From Sulfobacillus acidophilus (GTDB taxonomy: Bacteria; Bacillota; Sulfobacillia; Sulfobacillales; Sulfobacillaceae), in contig PXYV01000002.1 of the NCBI GenBank assembly GCA_003023745.1, forward strand, positions 62,001-126,000: 64,000 nucleotides of DNA, in the 5' to 3' direction. Positions 27,173 through 36,107 of this stretch are shown in pieces. How positions within the stretch are numbered: position 1 is the first letter of the stretch; the number at the start of each line of letters is the position of its first letter. The translations under genes and the position numbers were made by a program. The notes beneath the pieces were generated by a model that saw only the letters and a list, made by a program, of their open reading frames with translations, was not told where the DNA came from and searched no databases.

Positions 27173-28321
27173 ATGACCCATACCGAAGAGCAGGCGGCCA
27201 TGTTGAACACCGTGGACAAGATCGCGGATCGCTTTGGCCACACCTACTGGTTAGAGCATGCACGGGCAGGTACTTTTCCAAAGAAATTGTGGGCGGAACT
27301 TTCCCAAGCCGGTGTAATGGGTCTGGCTTTGCCGGAACGCTATGGGGGGAGCGGTTTAGGGCTCTTTGAGATGGCTTTAGTGCAAGAACGTCTGGCTGAG
27401 CGGGGTGTGCCGTTGCTGTTGATGGTCGTAGGACCGGGCCTCAGTCTTATGATTATGGCGCGCCATGGGAGTCAGTCGCTCAAGGAGCGTTTTCTGCCGC
27501 AGGCGGCCCAGGGTCGCAAAATTTTCTGCTTTGGGATAACAGAGCCTAACGCCGGGTCCAACACCTTGAAAATTTCGACGACAGCCACGGCGCGCCATGG
27601 GGAGTGGATTGTCACTGGATCTAAACATTTTGTGAGTGGTGCCGACCAGGCTGATTACATGCTAGTTGTCTCGCGGACCGCGCCGTACCAAGCAGGCCGA
27701 CACGATACCTTGACGCTTTTCGTCGTGGATATGACCGATCCACGGGTTCGTCTGCGAAAGCAGCCGATGCATTTGCTGACGGCGGAGCACCAATTTGAAG
27801 TGGTATTTGACGACGTTATCGTTCCCGACGCCGACCGTATCGGAGAAGTAGGCGAAGGATTTCGGTATCTCTTTGACGGATTAAATCCAGAACGCATTAA
27901 CGTCGCGGCGCTGGCAATCGGCATGGGTCGACGACTGCTGGATGCAGCGGTGGGTTATGCCAGCCAGCGGCAAGTCTTTTCATATCCCATCGGCGCGCAT
28001 CAGGCTATTCAACATGCCCTGGCCGAAGCCAAAATTCATTTAGAATTAGCCAATCTGATGAACCACTATGCGGCCAAATGTTATGACAGGCAGGAAGATG
28101 CGGGGGGTTGGGCGAATATGGCCAAGGTTGGAGCGGTTGATGCGGCATTGGAGGCGGCTGACATTGCGATTGAGGTGCATGGCGGCAATGCGTTTACCGA
28201 AGACTACGATTTGCTGTCGCAATGGGAACTGTGTCGGCTGTTCAAGACTGCTCCGGTGGCCCGTGAGTTGGCGTTAAACTATGTAGGCGAGCATGTTCTG
28301 GGGTTGCCGCGGTCACGTTAA
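27173..28321 (+). CDS. Acyl-CoA dehydrogenase-like protein, variant catalytic segment
   Basis: The 382-residue member of the acyl-CoA dehydrogenase superfamily has the N-domain, the FAD/substrate loop FCFGITEPNAGSNTLKIS near residue 125 and the C-terminal HGGNAFTEDYDL segment. At the place of the usual catalytic YEGTSEIQ the sequence reads LFKTAPVARELALNYVGEHV, a form known from a subgroup of actinobacterial-type FadE proteins. The general base may therefore sit elsewhere. ATG 27173 follows GAGGAGG at ideal spacing, two bases after the TetR stop. A role in branched-chain or terpene acyl-CoA oxidation is inferred from the operon. Confidence 0.85.
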   Translation: MTHTEEQAAMLNTVDKIADRFGHTYWLEHARAGTFPKKLWAELSQAGVMGLALPERYGGSGLGLFEMALVQERLAERGVPLLLMVVGPGLSLMIMARHGSQSLKERFLPQAAQGRKIFCFGITEPNAGSNTLKISTTATARHGEWIVTGSKHFVSGADQADYMLVVSRTAPYQAGRHDTLTLFVVDMTDPRVRLRKQPMHLLTAEHQFEVVFDDVIVPDADRIGEVGEGFRYLFDGLNPERINVAALAIGMGRRLLDAAVGYASQRQVFSYPIGAHQAIQHALAEAKIHLELANLMNHYAAKCYDRQEDAGGWANMAKVGAVDAALEAADIAIEVHGGNAFTEDYDLLSQWELCRLFKTAPVARELALNYVGEHVLGLPRSR

Positions 28322-28368
28322 TTTGCGACCGCTAACCGGCGAATTTATTGGAGAAAGAAGGGGTTTCC

Positions 28369-29961
28369 ATGTCGTTGCCATCGACCACGCGCCGTGACCA
28401 CGAGTCTGAGACGGCGTTCTTAGCGCGGTTGCACGAACGGTATCAGGGCCCAGCGACCATGGATCGGATGTTGTTTACGAGCGTTGCGGCTAATCCGGAC
28501 AAAGTTGCGCTGGTGGACGGACAAGGTCGGCGACTTACGTATCGGCAGTTGGGGGATGAGGTGTCGGCTTTGAGTTCAGGCTTAGCGGCACGCGGCTTGT
28601 CCGCTGGGGACCGCGTGGCCGTCATGATGCGCAGCCATGCCCGCTATGTCGAAAGCTATTATGCCATTATTACTGCGGGCATGGTGCTCGTGCCGCTCAA
28701 TGTGCGTTTAGCGCCTCCGGAGCTTTCCTACATTTTGGCAAATGCCGGCGTCAAAATGGTGTTGGCGGACCGCGAGTTTGAATCGGTGGTTAGCGCAGCG
28801 TTTCAAGAGGGGCATACCAATCTGCCGGTGGTGTGGACGGAACCGGGTGAGGGGAGTGCTTTTGACAGCCTCTTGCAGCCTGGCACCGGCGTGCCTGCAC
28901 AAATCGCTGAAGATTCATTAGCTGCAATATACTATACATCGGGGACGACAGGTCGACCCAAGGGGGCCATGATTACGCATCTCAACATGGTGGCGGTGGG
29001 TCAACAAAATGTGGAGGCGTGGTACTTTGACTCCCCCGAAGTGGTGGAGCTCGAAATCTCTCCCCTGTTTCATGTGTCGTTTCAAGAGTTTGGCCCGACG
29101 ATCCACGCTGTAGGCGGCACTCTGGTCGTGGACAACTTTTCTCCCAGCCGCAGCCTCGACTTGATCGAACGGGAGAAAATCAACTCATTCTTTGCGGTGC
29201 CCTCCATGTTGTTCATGATGATGGCGGAATTGGCTAAAACTCCGCGCGATGTCTCGTCGGTTCGCATCGTCAAATACGGGGGGGCCCCGATGCCACAAGA
29301 TAAGCTGCGCGAGCTCAGCGATGTGTTTGGCGGTGCACTCTTAGTGCAAGGATTCGGTCAAACCGAGTCCACTGGGATGATTGCGGTAACTTGGCCGGAT
29401 GAGGTGACTCAATACCCGCTATCGACCGGTCGCGCCATCTCAGGTTGTGACATCCAGATTGTCGATGATGATGATAGGCCACTTAAGCGCAATCAAGTGG
29501 GCGAGGTCATCGCCCGCGGGCCGCAAGTGATGGCTGGGTACTGGCAAAATCCCGAAGCTACGGCCGAGACACTTCGAAACGGCTATCTACACACAGGCGA
29601 TCTGGGTTATTTGGACGATGGCGATCGTTTGTACATTGTTGACCGGAAAAAAGATTTGATCATTCGTGGGGGACAAAATATCTATTCAGCTGAAGTCGAA
29701 GAGGCTATTTACAGCCATCCGGCGGTGGCGGAGGTGGCGGTGGTTGCGAAGCCGGATCCGATTTTGGAAGAGGTGGTCGCTGCCTTTATTCGCCTGAAAC
29801 CCAATACCAGTGCCACCGAGGCTGATCTGGCTCAACATCTGGAAGGACGCATTGCCGTGTATAAACGGCCCGTGGCTTACTATTTTGTCGAGGATTTTCC
29901 GCGCACCGCCAGTGGCAAGGTACGCAAGGTGGAGTTGCGGGAACGGTTGGCACAGGCTTAG
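28369..29961 (+). CDS. Acyl-CoA ligase (AMP-forming)
   Basis: The 530-residue ANL enzyme makes acyl-CoA from a free acid, ATP and CoA. The AMP-binding motif YYTSGTTGRPKGAMITHLN lies near residue 190. The A5/A8 region reads HTGDLGYLDDGDRLYIVDRKKD, and the C-terminal catalytic Lys is in RTASGKVRKVE. ATG 28369 is preceded by GAAGGGG; the frame from 28348 would begin inside that site. It lies 47 bases after the dehydrogenase, so it is the last gene of the cluster or a readthrough partner, and it would supply the CoA thioester that starts the pathway. Chain length preference is unknown. Confidence 0.9.
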   Translation: MSLPSTTRRDHESETAFLARLHERYQGPATMDRMLFTSVAANPDKVALVDGQGRRLTYRQLGDEVSALSSGLAARGLSAGDRVAVMMRSHARYVESYYAIITAGMVLVPLNVRLAPPELSYILANAGVKMVLADREFESVVSAAFQEGHTNLPVVWTEPGEGSAFDSLLQPGTGVPAQIAEDSLAAIYYTSGTTGRPKGAMITHLNMVAVGQQNVEAWYFDSPEVVELEISPLFHVSFQEFGPTIHAVGGTLVVDNFSPSRSLDLIEREKINSFFAVPSMLFMMMAELAKTPRDVSSVRIVKYGGAPMPQDKLRELSDVFGGALLVQGFGQTESTGMIAVTWPDEVTQYPLSTGRAISGCDIQIVDDDDRPLKRNQVGEVIARGPQVMAGYWQNPEATAETLRNGYLHTGDLGYLDDGDRLYIVDRKKDLIIRGGQNIYSAEVEEAIYSHPAVAEVAVVAKPDPILEEVVAAFIRLKPNTSATEADLAQHLEGRIAVYKRPVAYYFVEDFPRTASGKVRKVELRERLAQA

Positions 29962-29967
29962 GGTGTT

Positions 29968-29997
29968 CGGAGCTGTCCTGACAAGGAGGCAGCTCCG
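29968..29997 (+). terminator. Hairpin after the acyl-CoA cluster
   Basis: Arms of eight bases (CGGAGCTG / CAGCTCCG) flank a 14-base loop a few bases past the ligase stop. No T-run follows, so it may be a weak or Rho-dependent terminator. Confidence 0.4.
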
Positions 29998-30074
29998 GCC
30001 CTCTCCTCAATCGTGTAAAATCCCCTTCCTTTAGGCTTGTTTAGCTGCAGCGAATGTGAATCGTTCGACAGATT

Positions 30075-30103
30075 TTTATTCGCCCTTTGGCGTCGGGTAC
30101 AAT
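30075..30103 (+). promoter_or_regulatory. Candidate promoter of the 503-residue membrane protein
   Basis: TTTATT (30075-30080), 17 bases, then TACAAT (30098-30103). The start point would be near 30110, which supports translation from ATG 30134 rather than from the upstream GTG at 30056. The -35 box is weak. Confidence 0.4.
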
Positions 30104-30133
30104 GGTCGAAACGATGCAAAGGGTCGATATGGG

Positions 30134-31645
30134 ATGGCAACGGTTGGGACGGATAACGTTGTCGCGGAACCGCGGTTACCACGGTGGATACCGCGCTTTC
30201 GTTTTTACACGGTTTTTACGTTGACAGGACTGGCCCTGGTCGTACCGGTTTTGTATTTTATGCGCAAGGGCTTGACCGGAGATTTTTGGTGGGTTTGGGC
30301 CAGTGGCGAGTGGATGTCGCGCCATCACCGTATTTTTCTGTCAAACCCTGGCACATGGAATGGCGCTACTCTTGCGGGGAAATCTTGGGTCAACCTCGAG
30401 TGGGGCTGGGAATGGTTTTTGTATCAAATCAATCCTCACCTGAACCCCCTAACTTACATCGTCTTTTTAGTGGTTTTTGAGGTGCTCATGCTCTTGGCCT
30501 TTTTATGGGCTATCGAGGCCATGGCCCCACACTTGACGGCTGAGATCCGGTGGGCCTTATACGCCGTTTACGCCGTGTTGGCGTTCCCATTTACCGTGGG
30601 GTTGCGGGCAGAACTCTTCTCTTATGTGGCATTTCCGCTGCTTTTAGGGATCATTTGGCGAGCACGGCAAAACATCCGGTGGCTTTGGGCGCTCGATGGA
30701 CTCACGCTGGTGTGGGCGAATGTCCACGGAAGTTGGCTCATGATCTTGGTGTTAATGGCGCTTGAGGTTGGGTATAGCATGCTTCGTCGATCTTGGCGCG
30801 ACGCCCTGTGGCAGTCCATTTGGGGGTTGGTGGTGCCGGTGCTGGCAGTCATCGCGCTGACACCATCGCATCTGACGACACTGACCTACGCCTGGTGGTT
30901 GGATCACAATCATTACATTAATACGTATATTCAGGAGTGGCAGTCCATCAATTTTCATGATACAACCTACCTAGTGTTTGGCGTGGCTGTATTTGCAGCA
31001 TGGTTGTGGCGGGGGCGAACGCACCACGATTATCCTTTGCTGTTGGATATTTGGTTTATTGGGGTTACCCTGGCATTCTTTGATGAAGTACGGATGATAA
31101 CCTATTTTGGTATGACGTTTATCCTCTGGCTCGGCTATGGATTAGCGCAACGGGCACACAATTATGATTGGCTACCTAACCGAACCGGCTTACATGCGCA
31201 GCGCTGGGCTCTGGTAGGGGGACTGATGGCTGGACTTGGGGTGAGCTTGGTTGTCGCCTTTGTCACCCAAACGCAGTGGACCCGTCCCGCCGTTCCCTCG
31301 AAGATTGTCGCCTATGTAAACGAGGTGCCTCATGGCGTCGTGTTTGCTCCAATTGATGACGGTGGTTATCTCATTGCGCACCGTGTGCACGGAGTCTTTA
31401 TCGATGGACGGTCTGATTTCTTTTTGGCGCACGGGACCCGATTTCAAAATTACGTGAGTTTAATTGTGGATCAGTCTGACAATCCCCGGCGAGTGGCCCA
31501 CATTTTTAAAGAAGATCATATTACCATGGTGGTTTGGCCCGAAGGTCAATTGAATCCCACGTTGGGATGGTATATGGCTACGCGGCACTGGCATGAGGTG
31601 CTGTCGTCTCACGATTGGTTGGTGTATGTGCCTAAGAATGCTTGA
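30134..31645 (+). CDS. Polytopic membrane protein, GT-C-like
   Basis: The 503-residue protein has about 10-11 hydrophobic helices. A first external loop with acidic and aromatic residues (LTGDFWWVWASGEWMSRHH) and a C-terminal soluble part (GVVFAPIDDGGYLIAHRVHG region) are common in membrane glycosyltransferases of the GT-C/PMT type. ATG 30134 is favoured because AAAGGG lies about ten bases upstream and a TACAAT box lies between it and the longer start. It is monocistronic and ends convergently 20 bases from cpaE. The sugar substrate is unknown; a role in surface glycosylation is inferred. Confidence 0.7.
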   Translation: MATVGTDNVVAEPRLPRWIPRFRFYTVFTLTGLALVVPVLYFMRKGLTGDFWWVWASGEWMSRHHRIFLSNPGTWNGATLAGKSWVNLEWGWEWFLYQINPHLNPLTYIVFLVVFEVLMLLAFLWAIEAMAPHLTAEIRWALYAVYAVLAFPFTVGLRAELFSYVAFPLLLGIIWRARQNIRWLWALDGLTLVWANVHGSWLMILVLMALEVGYSMLRRSWRDALWQSIWGLVVPVLAVIALTPSHLTTLTYAWWLDHNHYINTYIQEWQSINFHDTTYLVFGVAVFAAWLWRGRTHHDYPLLLDIWFIGVTLAFFDEVRMITYFGMTFILWLGYGLAQRAHNYDWLPNRTGLHAQRWALVGGLMAGLGVSLVVAFVTQTQWTRPAVPSKIVAYVNEVPHGVVFAPIDDGGYLIAHRVHGVFIDGRSDFFLAHGTRFQNYVSLIVDQSDNPRRVAHIFKEDHITMVVWPEGQLNPTLGWYMATRHWHEVLSSHDWLVYVPKNA

Positions 31646-31664
31646 GGGAGGGAGTGTTGACCCT

Positions 31665-32819
31665 TTAGGTGGATCTTCCTGACCTCCAAGCGGTCCGAGT
31701 CAACCGTGATCCCGTCTTTTTTTGCCGCTCTTCATTGGCTAACTCGTTCGCTAGCGCCACGATCGCACGGGACAAGGGTGAATTCTCCTCGTGTGTCACA
31801 AATGGTACGCCTTGGTTGGCGGCGCGCACGGGCATATTGCCAGCACTTGGCAAATCGAAGATGCGGGGGATCTTGAGAATAGTTGCGACATCGGCTCGTT
31901 CGATGCCGGTTTTCGAGCCGGTGCGATTGAGCACTAGTCGGATCTTCTCGGCGGGATAGCGAAAGCTTTCGCGAAACAGGTTGAGTGCTTGTCCAACGGC
32001 GCGCAACGTGACCACATCAGGGGTGCAGAGAGTGAGGATGGTGTCACTGATATCTAGCCCAATGATGTTGGTTTCTTGGTATCCCGGTGCTAGGTCAAGC
32101 ACGACGAACGCGTAGTCTTCACGCAATGTCTGAATAATCTCGACCAATTCATTGCCGGGAATATCTTCTGCTTGGTCGGGTGTAAGCGGCGCAGCCAGCA
32201 CATGGACATTGCCTGGAGCTGGGATAAGTGCGGCCTTCAGTTGGGTGGGGTCGGTTACAACATCGTGAATCGTCAATTTGGGACTTAAGGCCAACATGGT
32301 GCAAACGTCGCCAAATGCCAGATCGAGGTCAATGATTGCCACGGGTTCATGGTTGCGTTCTGCTAACGCGACGGCGAGATTAACGGCCAAGGTTGTTTTG
32401 CCGACACCGCCTTTCGAAGAGAAAATGGACAATACCTGGCCTAGTTTGCGGTCGCGGGGATATAGTGGGCGCGCCACGCGTTCAAGGGCACCTAAAAGTT
32501 CAGTAGGCCAATCATGTGCGGCGATTAAATCTTTAGCTTTGATATCTAACGCGTAGCGCGTGGCGACAGATAGTTCGGAAGTGGCCAGCAACACAATAGG
32601 GTACGGAGTGCTACAAAGTTCTTGCGCGATCCCTGGGGCCTTTTGCAAAAGACGGTCATCGAGCACGACAACGCCTGGAACATCTCGTGCACAATCCGCC
32701 AGTGCGGTTTTTAGATCAGCACTGGAACCGAGCAGAACAACATCTTCCGGACGTTCCTTGAAGTAGGTCACCAAGTTGTCGCGTTCCGGCGACTTTGCGG
32801 CAATGTACAATGAAAACAT
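31665..32819 (-). CDS. CpaE/TadZ-like ATPase of the Tad pilus (copy 1)
   Basis: The 384-residue protein has an N-terminal response-regulator-like domain (about 1-120, VVVLDD in the receiver position) and a MinD/ParA-type P-loop ATPase (IFSSKGGVGKTTLAVNLAVALA near residue 135), with AIIDLDLAFGDV and VVLDLAPG in order. TadZ/CpaE proteins place the pilus machine at the cell pole. The start ATG 32819 follows AAAGGCGGG. A second CpaE-like gene lies at 40288 on the other strand; both keep intact Walker motifs. It is downstream of tadE/tadG-like genes on the same strand but 800 bases away. Confidence 0.85.
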   Translation of the reverse strand: MFSLYIAAKSPERDNLVTYFKERPEDVVLLGSSADLKTALADCARDVPGVVVLDDRLLQKAPGIAQELCSTPYPIVLLATSELSVATRYALDIKAKDLIAAHDWPTELLGALERVARPLYPRDRKLGQVLSIFSSKGGVGKTTLAVNLAVALAERNHEPVAIIDLDLAFGDVCTMLALSPKLTIHDVVTDPTQLKAALIPAPGNVHVLAAPLTPDQAEDIPGNELVEIIQTLREDYAFVVLDLAPGYQETNIIGLDISDTILTLCTPDVVTLRAVGQALNLFRESFRYPAEKIRLVLNRTGSKTGIERADVATILKIPRIFDLPSAGNMPVRAANQGVPFVTHEENSPLSRAIVALANELANEERQKKTGSRLTRTAWRSGRST

Positions 32820-33619
32820 AGTATCCCGCCTTTCTAGGCCACCGATTCAAATTCCTGAGATTTGCCTGCGTGCAGCATTCGTTTCGAAATATACCGCAAC
32901 CAGGCGCAAAACCGTTGACGGGCGTCTTTGCGAAATTTCTATTTCGTTGCGTCAGAAAGTCTGCTACGGGGGGACCATGAGATGCCTATTGCCCAAAGGA
33001 CATCTCTTACCCAGACGCGCATCCCCAACATGCTTTCGTCATCTAGCACTCGCGGACGAATTGACCGCCTTGCGGGTGATCTGGGATTTGAAACCCGCAG
33101 AACGAATCCGTGCACCCCCGTTCTTTGCTATGCTGCGAGGCAGTCTCTTGGTTCGCTCATTCCCGCGTTGTAATTCTTGCGCCATGCCCCTTCGCCAGAT
33201 GTGGCTTTGTACGATAGGGTTCAGCCATTGCGGCCTAGGAAAGCCGTTAGGGCCTGGTGCAGCGACAGCACAACTCAGGACGCTTAAAGAGTGATCCCGA
33301 AAAACTCCCACCACAACTCACGAGGGTTGATGGTGGGACAGTTCATGACCTCGAAATGTTTATTGCCAGTTGAGGCCCACGCGAGCCCTGCCCTCACACC
33401 GATACGTGCCCAGTACTGGTCGCGGGGACTGTAGAATCCATGACTAATGCAGGCGTCAGAGTGTCGGAAGGCCTTTGCGGTCTTAGCACGGTAACGCGAC
33501 TGACGACCTCCTCGCCACTCTTAACCGTTTTCGGCAATTCGGCATATGGCATGCGTATATGATAGCACTTTACCAATCTTGACATGTTTACGCCGCCGCT
33601 ACATCACTATGCAAACCTT
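32820..33619. other. Gene-free stretch with a strong hairpin
   Basis: An inverted repeat with 8-bp arms (TCCCACCA 33306-33313 / TGGTGGGA 33331-33338) and an inner AAC/GTT pair could end transcripts from the tadE/tadG-like genes. Another has 7-bp arms at 33071-33077/33093-33099. A 63-codon minus-strand frame at 33394-33585 has no ribosome binding site or motif, so it is not called. Confidence 0.4.
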
Positions 33620-34216
33620 TCATGACGTGCATCCTCCCGGCTGCGTCAAATACGAGACGTTGGTGCTGGGAGGGGTGGGTGTAGTCCACGTACTCGTTTC
33701 GTCATAAGGCGCGCCGGTTGGTTGTGATGTCGTCAGTCCGTCGGACGGTTGAGCATTTTGCACCATCATTTGATAGGTTTGGGCGATCTCGACCGTTGAT
33801 GGCAATAGCCCTGGGATCGGGACCATGGGGTGATACGTTAGCGCCACGGTCATTAATACGGTATCCTGCTCCGTGTTGGATTCGTTCCCGACGATGGCGG
33901 CGTAGCTCACAACCGGTACGTCCGAGTTTTCGAGATTAAGCCATTTGTTCGTGTCGAGTTGGTCATCCACGAGGCCGTACACGGTGGGGCTGTCTCCGGC
34001 GGCAAGTTGACTCGTGGCCGAATCGCCGGGGCAGCCGAGCGAATCACCGATGCTCGCGGCGCGAACTCCGACGCGTGCCGCTTGTTGCACGGTATCTACG
34101 GCGTTAATGTAAAGACCATACGTAATAATGCCGAGCAACAAAAGTAACAATATCGGCAGGACCAGCGCCGTTTCGACAAGTGCCTGTCCCGATCGCGACC
34201 GCAGCATCTTATTCAT
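33620..34216 (-). CDS. tadE: TadE-like pseudopilin
   Basis: The 198-residue protein begins with a short charged stretch and then GQALVETALVLPILLLLLLG, the TadE-type N-terminal motif with a single hydrophobic helix (about 10-32). The remaining ~160 residues are extracellular, rich in Ser/Thr/Pro, with Cys near residue 62 and close to the C-terminus (PGGCTS). It overlaps the upstream TadG-like gene by four bases (ATGA), so they are co-translated. It would be processed and built into or near the Tad pilus base. No RBS of its own is needed given the overlap. Confidence 0.85.
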   Translation of the reverse strand: MNKMLRSRSGQALVETALVLPILLLLLLGIITYGLYINAVDTVQQAARVGVRAASIGDSLGCPGDSATSQLAAGDSPTVYGLVDDQLDTNKWLNLENSDVPVVSYAAIVGNESNTEQDTVLMTVALTYHPMVPIPGLLPSTVEIAQTYQMMVQNAQPSDGLTTSQPTGAPYDETSTWTTPTPPSTNVSYLTQPGGCTS

Positions 34217-35433
34217 TGGATGAGAGTCACCTGTTGCACGGGTATGGCCCCGATCACGGTGGGGCTGTAGGTCACGCTGACGTTGCCATTAAGATTGACG
34301 AGATATCCGACGACGGCTCCATTGACGGTCACATTGCCCTTTAAGTCAATATAGCTGTCTGGAGCATAGAGCGCGCTGTTAACGGTGATTCTCCCCTTTA
34401 ACACAATAGACCCCGGGTCCGGGGGATCGTTGGGCGCAGGCTGCAAGGCGGTTGACGAGAGGTCGTCGTTGCTCGTAAAGGCGGCGAGCGCCAGTGTGCC
34501 ACCGTTGGATTGTGTAACATTGCCGGCTAGATAGATGCCGCCGCCAAAAGTGACCAGTGAGCCACTTACGCTGGCATTGCCGGTGATGATAATGTTGCCA
34601 TCCTCCACGACGTAATTTCCGTTTACGGTGGTATTCCCATCAATGGTTAAGTTTCCGTACACGACGTAGTTACCGTCCGTGGTAGTACTTCCACTAATGG
34701 TCATGCCGGTCGCATTGGTTGGCGAACCGATGGTTGTCGGATTTGTGGGCATCGCTTCGGGTACGGTCCATTGCGGCATTGCGATTTGAGCAGCTGGTTC
34801 GATAGTACCGGCAGCACAACTGGCCTGGCCGATGATTGACACCGACGGATCACCGCCGCACGTGCCATCGACACTCACATGGCCCTTGAGTTCCAGGTTG
34901 TTGTTGGAATGGACTGCCGCTGCCGGGGTGCTGCCGGTGCTGTCGACTGACACATTGCCACTGAGCAAGAGTTCCTGATTCGAGGGGTTGGGGTCGCCCT
35001 GAAACACGGCGAAGTTGAATGGCTGTCCCGGGCTGGCTGCGGCTTGGGCTTGCGCTGCAACCGAAAACGTGCTGTATCCGAATAGGGCTGCAAAAGTGCC
35101 CGGAACTTGGGTAGAGGCCGATGCTTGAACAATGGTGGGCCTGTCAGGCGTCGTGCTGGGTATCGACGATATTACGACATTAGTCGCTTGGGGATCATTG
35201 GCGGTGATATAGGATGCCGCGCTAGCGGGTGCCCCAGTGGCGCCGACACTTAGAGCTTTGGCGCCGGCCAGTGCCGCCGCATCGACGGCATTTTGCAGTT
35301 TCGCCTGCGCAAAATAAATGGTCCCCACGGTAAGACCCACTCCACCCATTCCCAACAGTAAAGGCAAGCTAAGCGCTACCATGACCAGTGCTTGGCCTTG
35401 TCGCATTCGCCACTGTTTCCAAAGGTGTCGCAT
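34213..35433 (-). CDS. TadG-like protein with a repeat-rich, beta-helix-like C-terminal region
   Basis: The first ~60 residues are the TadG/Flp-assembly N-terminal domain: RQGQALVMVALSLPLLLGMG membrane segment, then YFAQAKLQNAVDAAALAGAKAL. From about residue 150 the protein is made of short repeats of the type GNVSVDS, GNTTVNGNYVV, KGNVTVNGAVVG, each about 18-20 residues. These resemble the right-handed beta-helix passengers of PilX/DUF7305-like proteins. The passenger is unusually Asn/Gly/Thr rich. The start follows AAGGAGG. It is the first gene of a two-gene unit with tadE. It may display a polymer-forming or adhesive rod at the Tad pilus site (inference). Confidence 0.75.
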   Translation of the reverse strand: MRHLWKQWRMRQGQALVMVALSLPLLLGMGGVGLTVGTIYFAQAKLQNAVDAAALAGAKALSVGATGAPASAASYITANDPQATNVVISSIPSTTPDRPTIVQASASTQVPGTFAALFGYSTFSVAAQAQAAASPGQPFNFAVFQGDPNPSNQELLLSGNVSVDSTGSTPAAAVHSNNNLELKGHVSVDGTCGGDPSVSIIGQASCAAGTIEPAAQIAMPQWTVPEAMPTNPTTIGSPTNATGMTISGSTTTDGNYVVYGNLTIDGNTTVNGNYVVEDGNIIITGNASVSGSLVTFGGGIYLAGNVTQSNGGTLALAAFTSNDDLSSTALQPAPNDPPDPGSIVLKGRITVNSALYAPDSYIDLKGNVTVNGAVVGYLVNLNGNVSVTYSPTVIGAIPVQQVTLIQ

Positions 35434-36107
35434 CCAACCCGACCTCCTTAGCTTCCAGTTGGATTACAACGCGTGTCGGATTTTATCGTAACTGCATGTA
35501 TTCGACGCGCTCTTACGCACCCCTTTTTTCGGACAAGGTTTTTTCAGCGATTTGGCAAAGCCCGAGGGCGAAGAAGACCACTCCCGGGGACCCTTTTTCC
35601 GTATCGTGGAGGCGTGCTCGTGTAGGGAGCTGGGCGGTCCGGCTACTGGATCATTTTTGTACACCGATTTTCCTAACTGAGCACCTGTGGGAGGCGTGTA
35701 GTGATTGCGCGGTGCATCTTGGTTATGAACCTAACGAGCAATGATGGGAAATGGACTATCCAGAGAGATCCCGCGCCGCGCACAGTGCGGGGAATTTTGG
35801 AGTACTGAGATGCCTTCGTAGCCTTAGTGACGTGATCGACCCCTGACGTGGGTTGGAAGTGGGCTTGGCGAAAGTTACTTTCCCGTGCTCGCACGCCACG
35901 ATCGGAATTTTGCCCGGAACATCAGCGACTGCTCGCATGTCTTTTTGCCCATATCGTGCGACAGAATATTTAACGACTCGGATCACATGCAGTCTGGACA
36001 AATCTTCTTGACTCTATTTTCTCACGTTCTTGCGAGAAAGATGGCAGAACTATGGCCCGGTTGTTTGAAAGAGCGTAGGAAGAGATGTGAATCCGCGAAA
36101 CATGATG
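35434..36107. other. Gene-free stretch
   Basis: Short overlapping frames only; none has a ribosome binding site or a recognisable motif. A promoter for the TadG-like gene should be near 35450-35500, but no confident box is seen. Confidence 0.35.

Noticed and set aside
33039-33314. T-loop-like stretch (GGGTTTCAAATCCC) on the minus strand, possible tRNA
   Set aside because: The base before the loop is T, so the T-stem closing pair fails, and no acceptor or anticodon stem can be drawn.
33394-33585. 63-codon minus-strand frame beside the TadE-like gene
   Set aside because: No ribosome binding site, no motif and no coupling to a neighbour.
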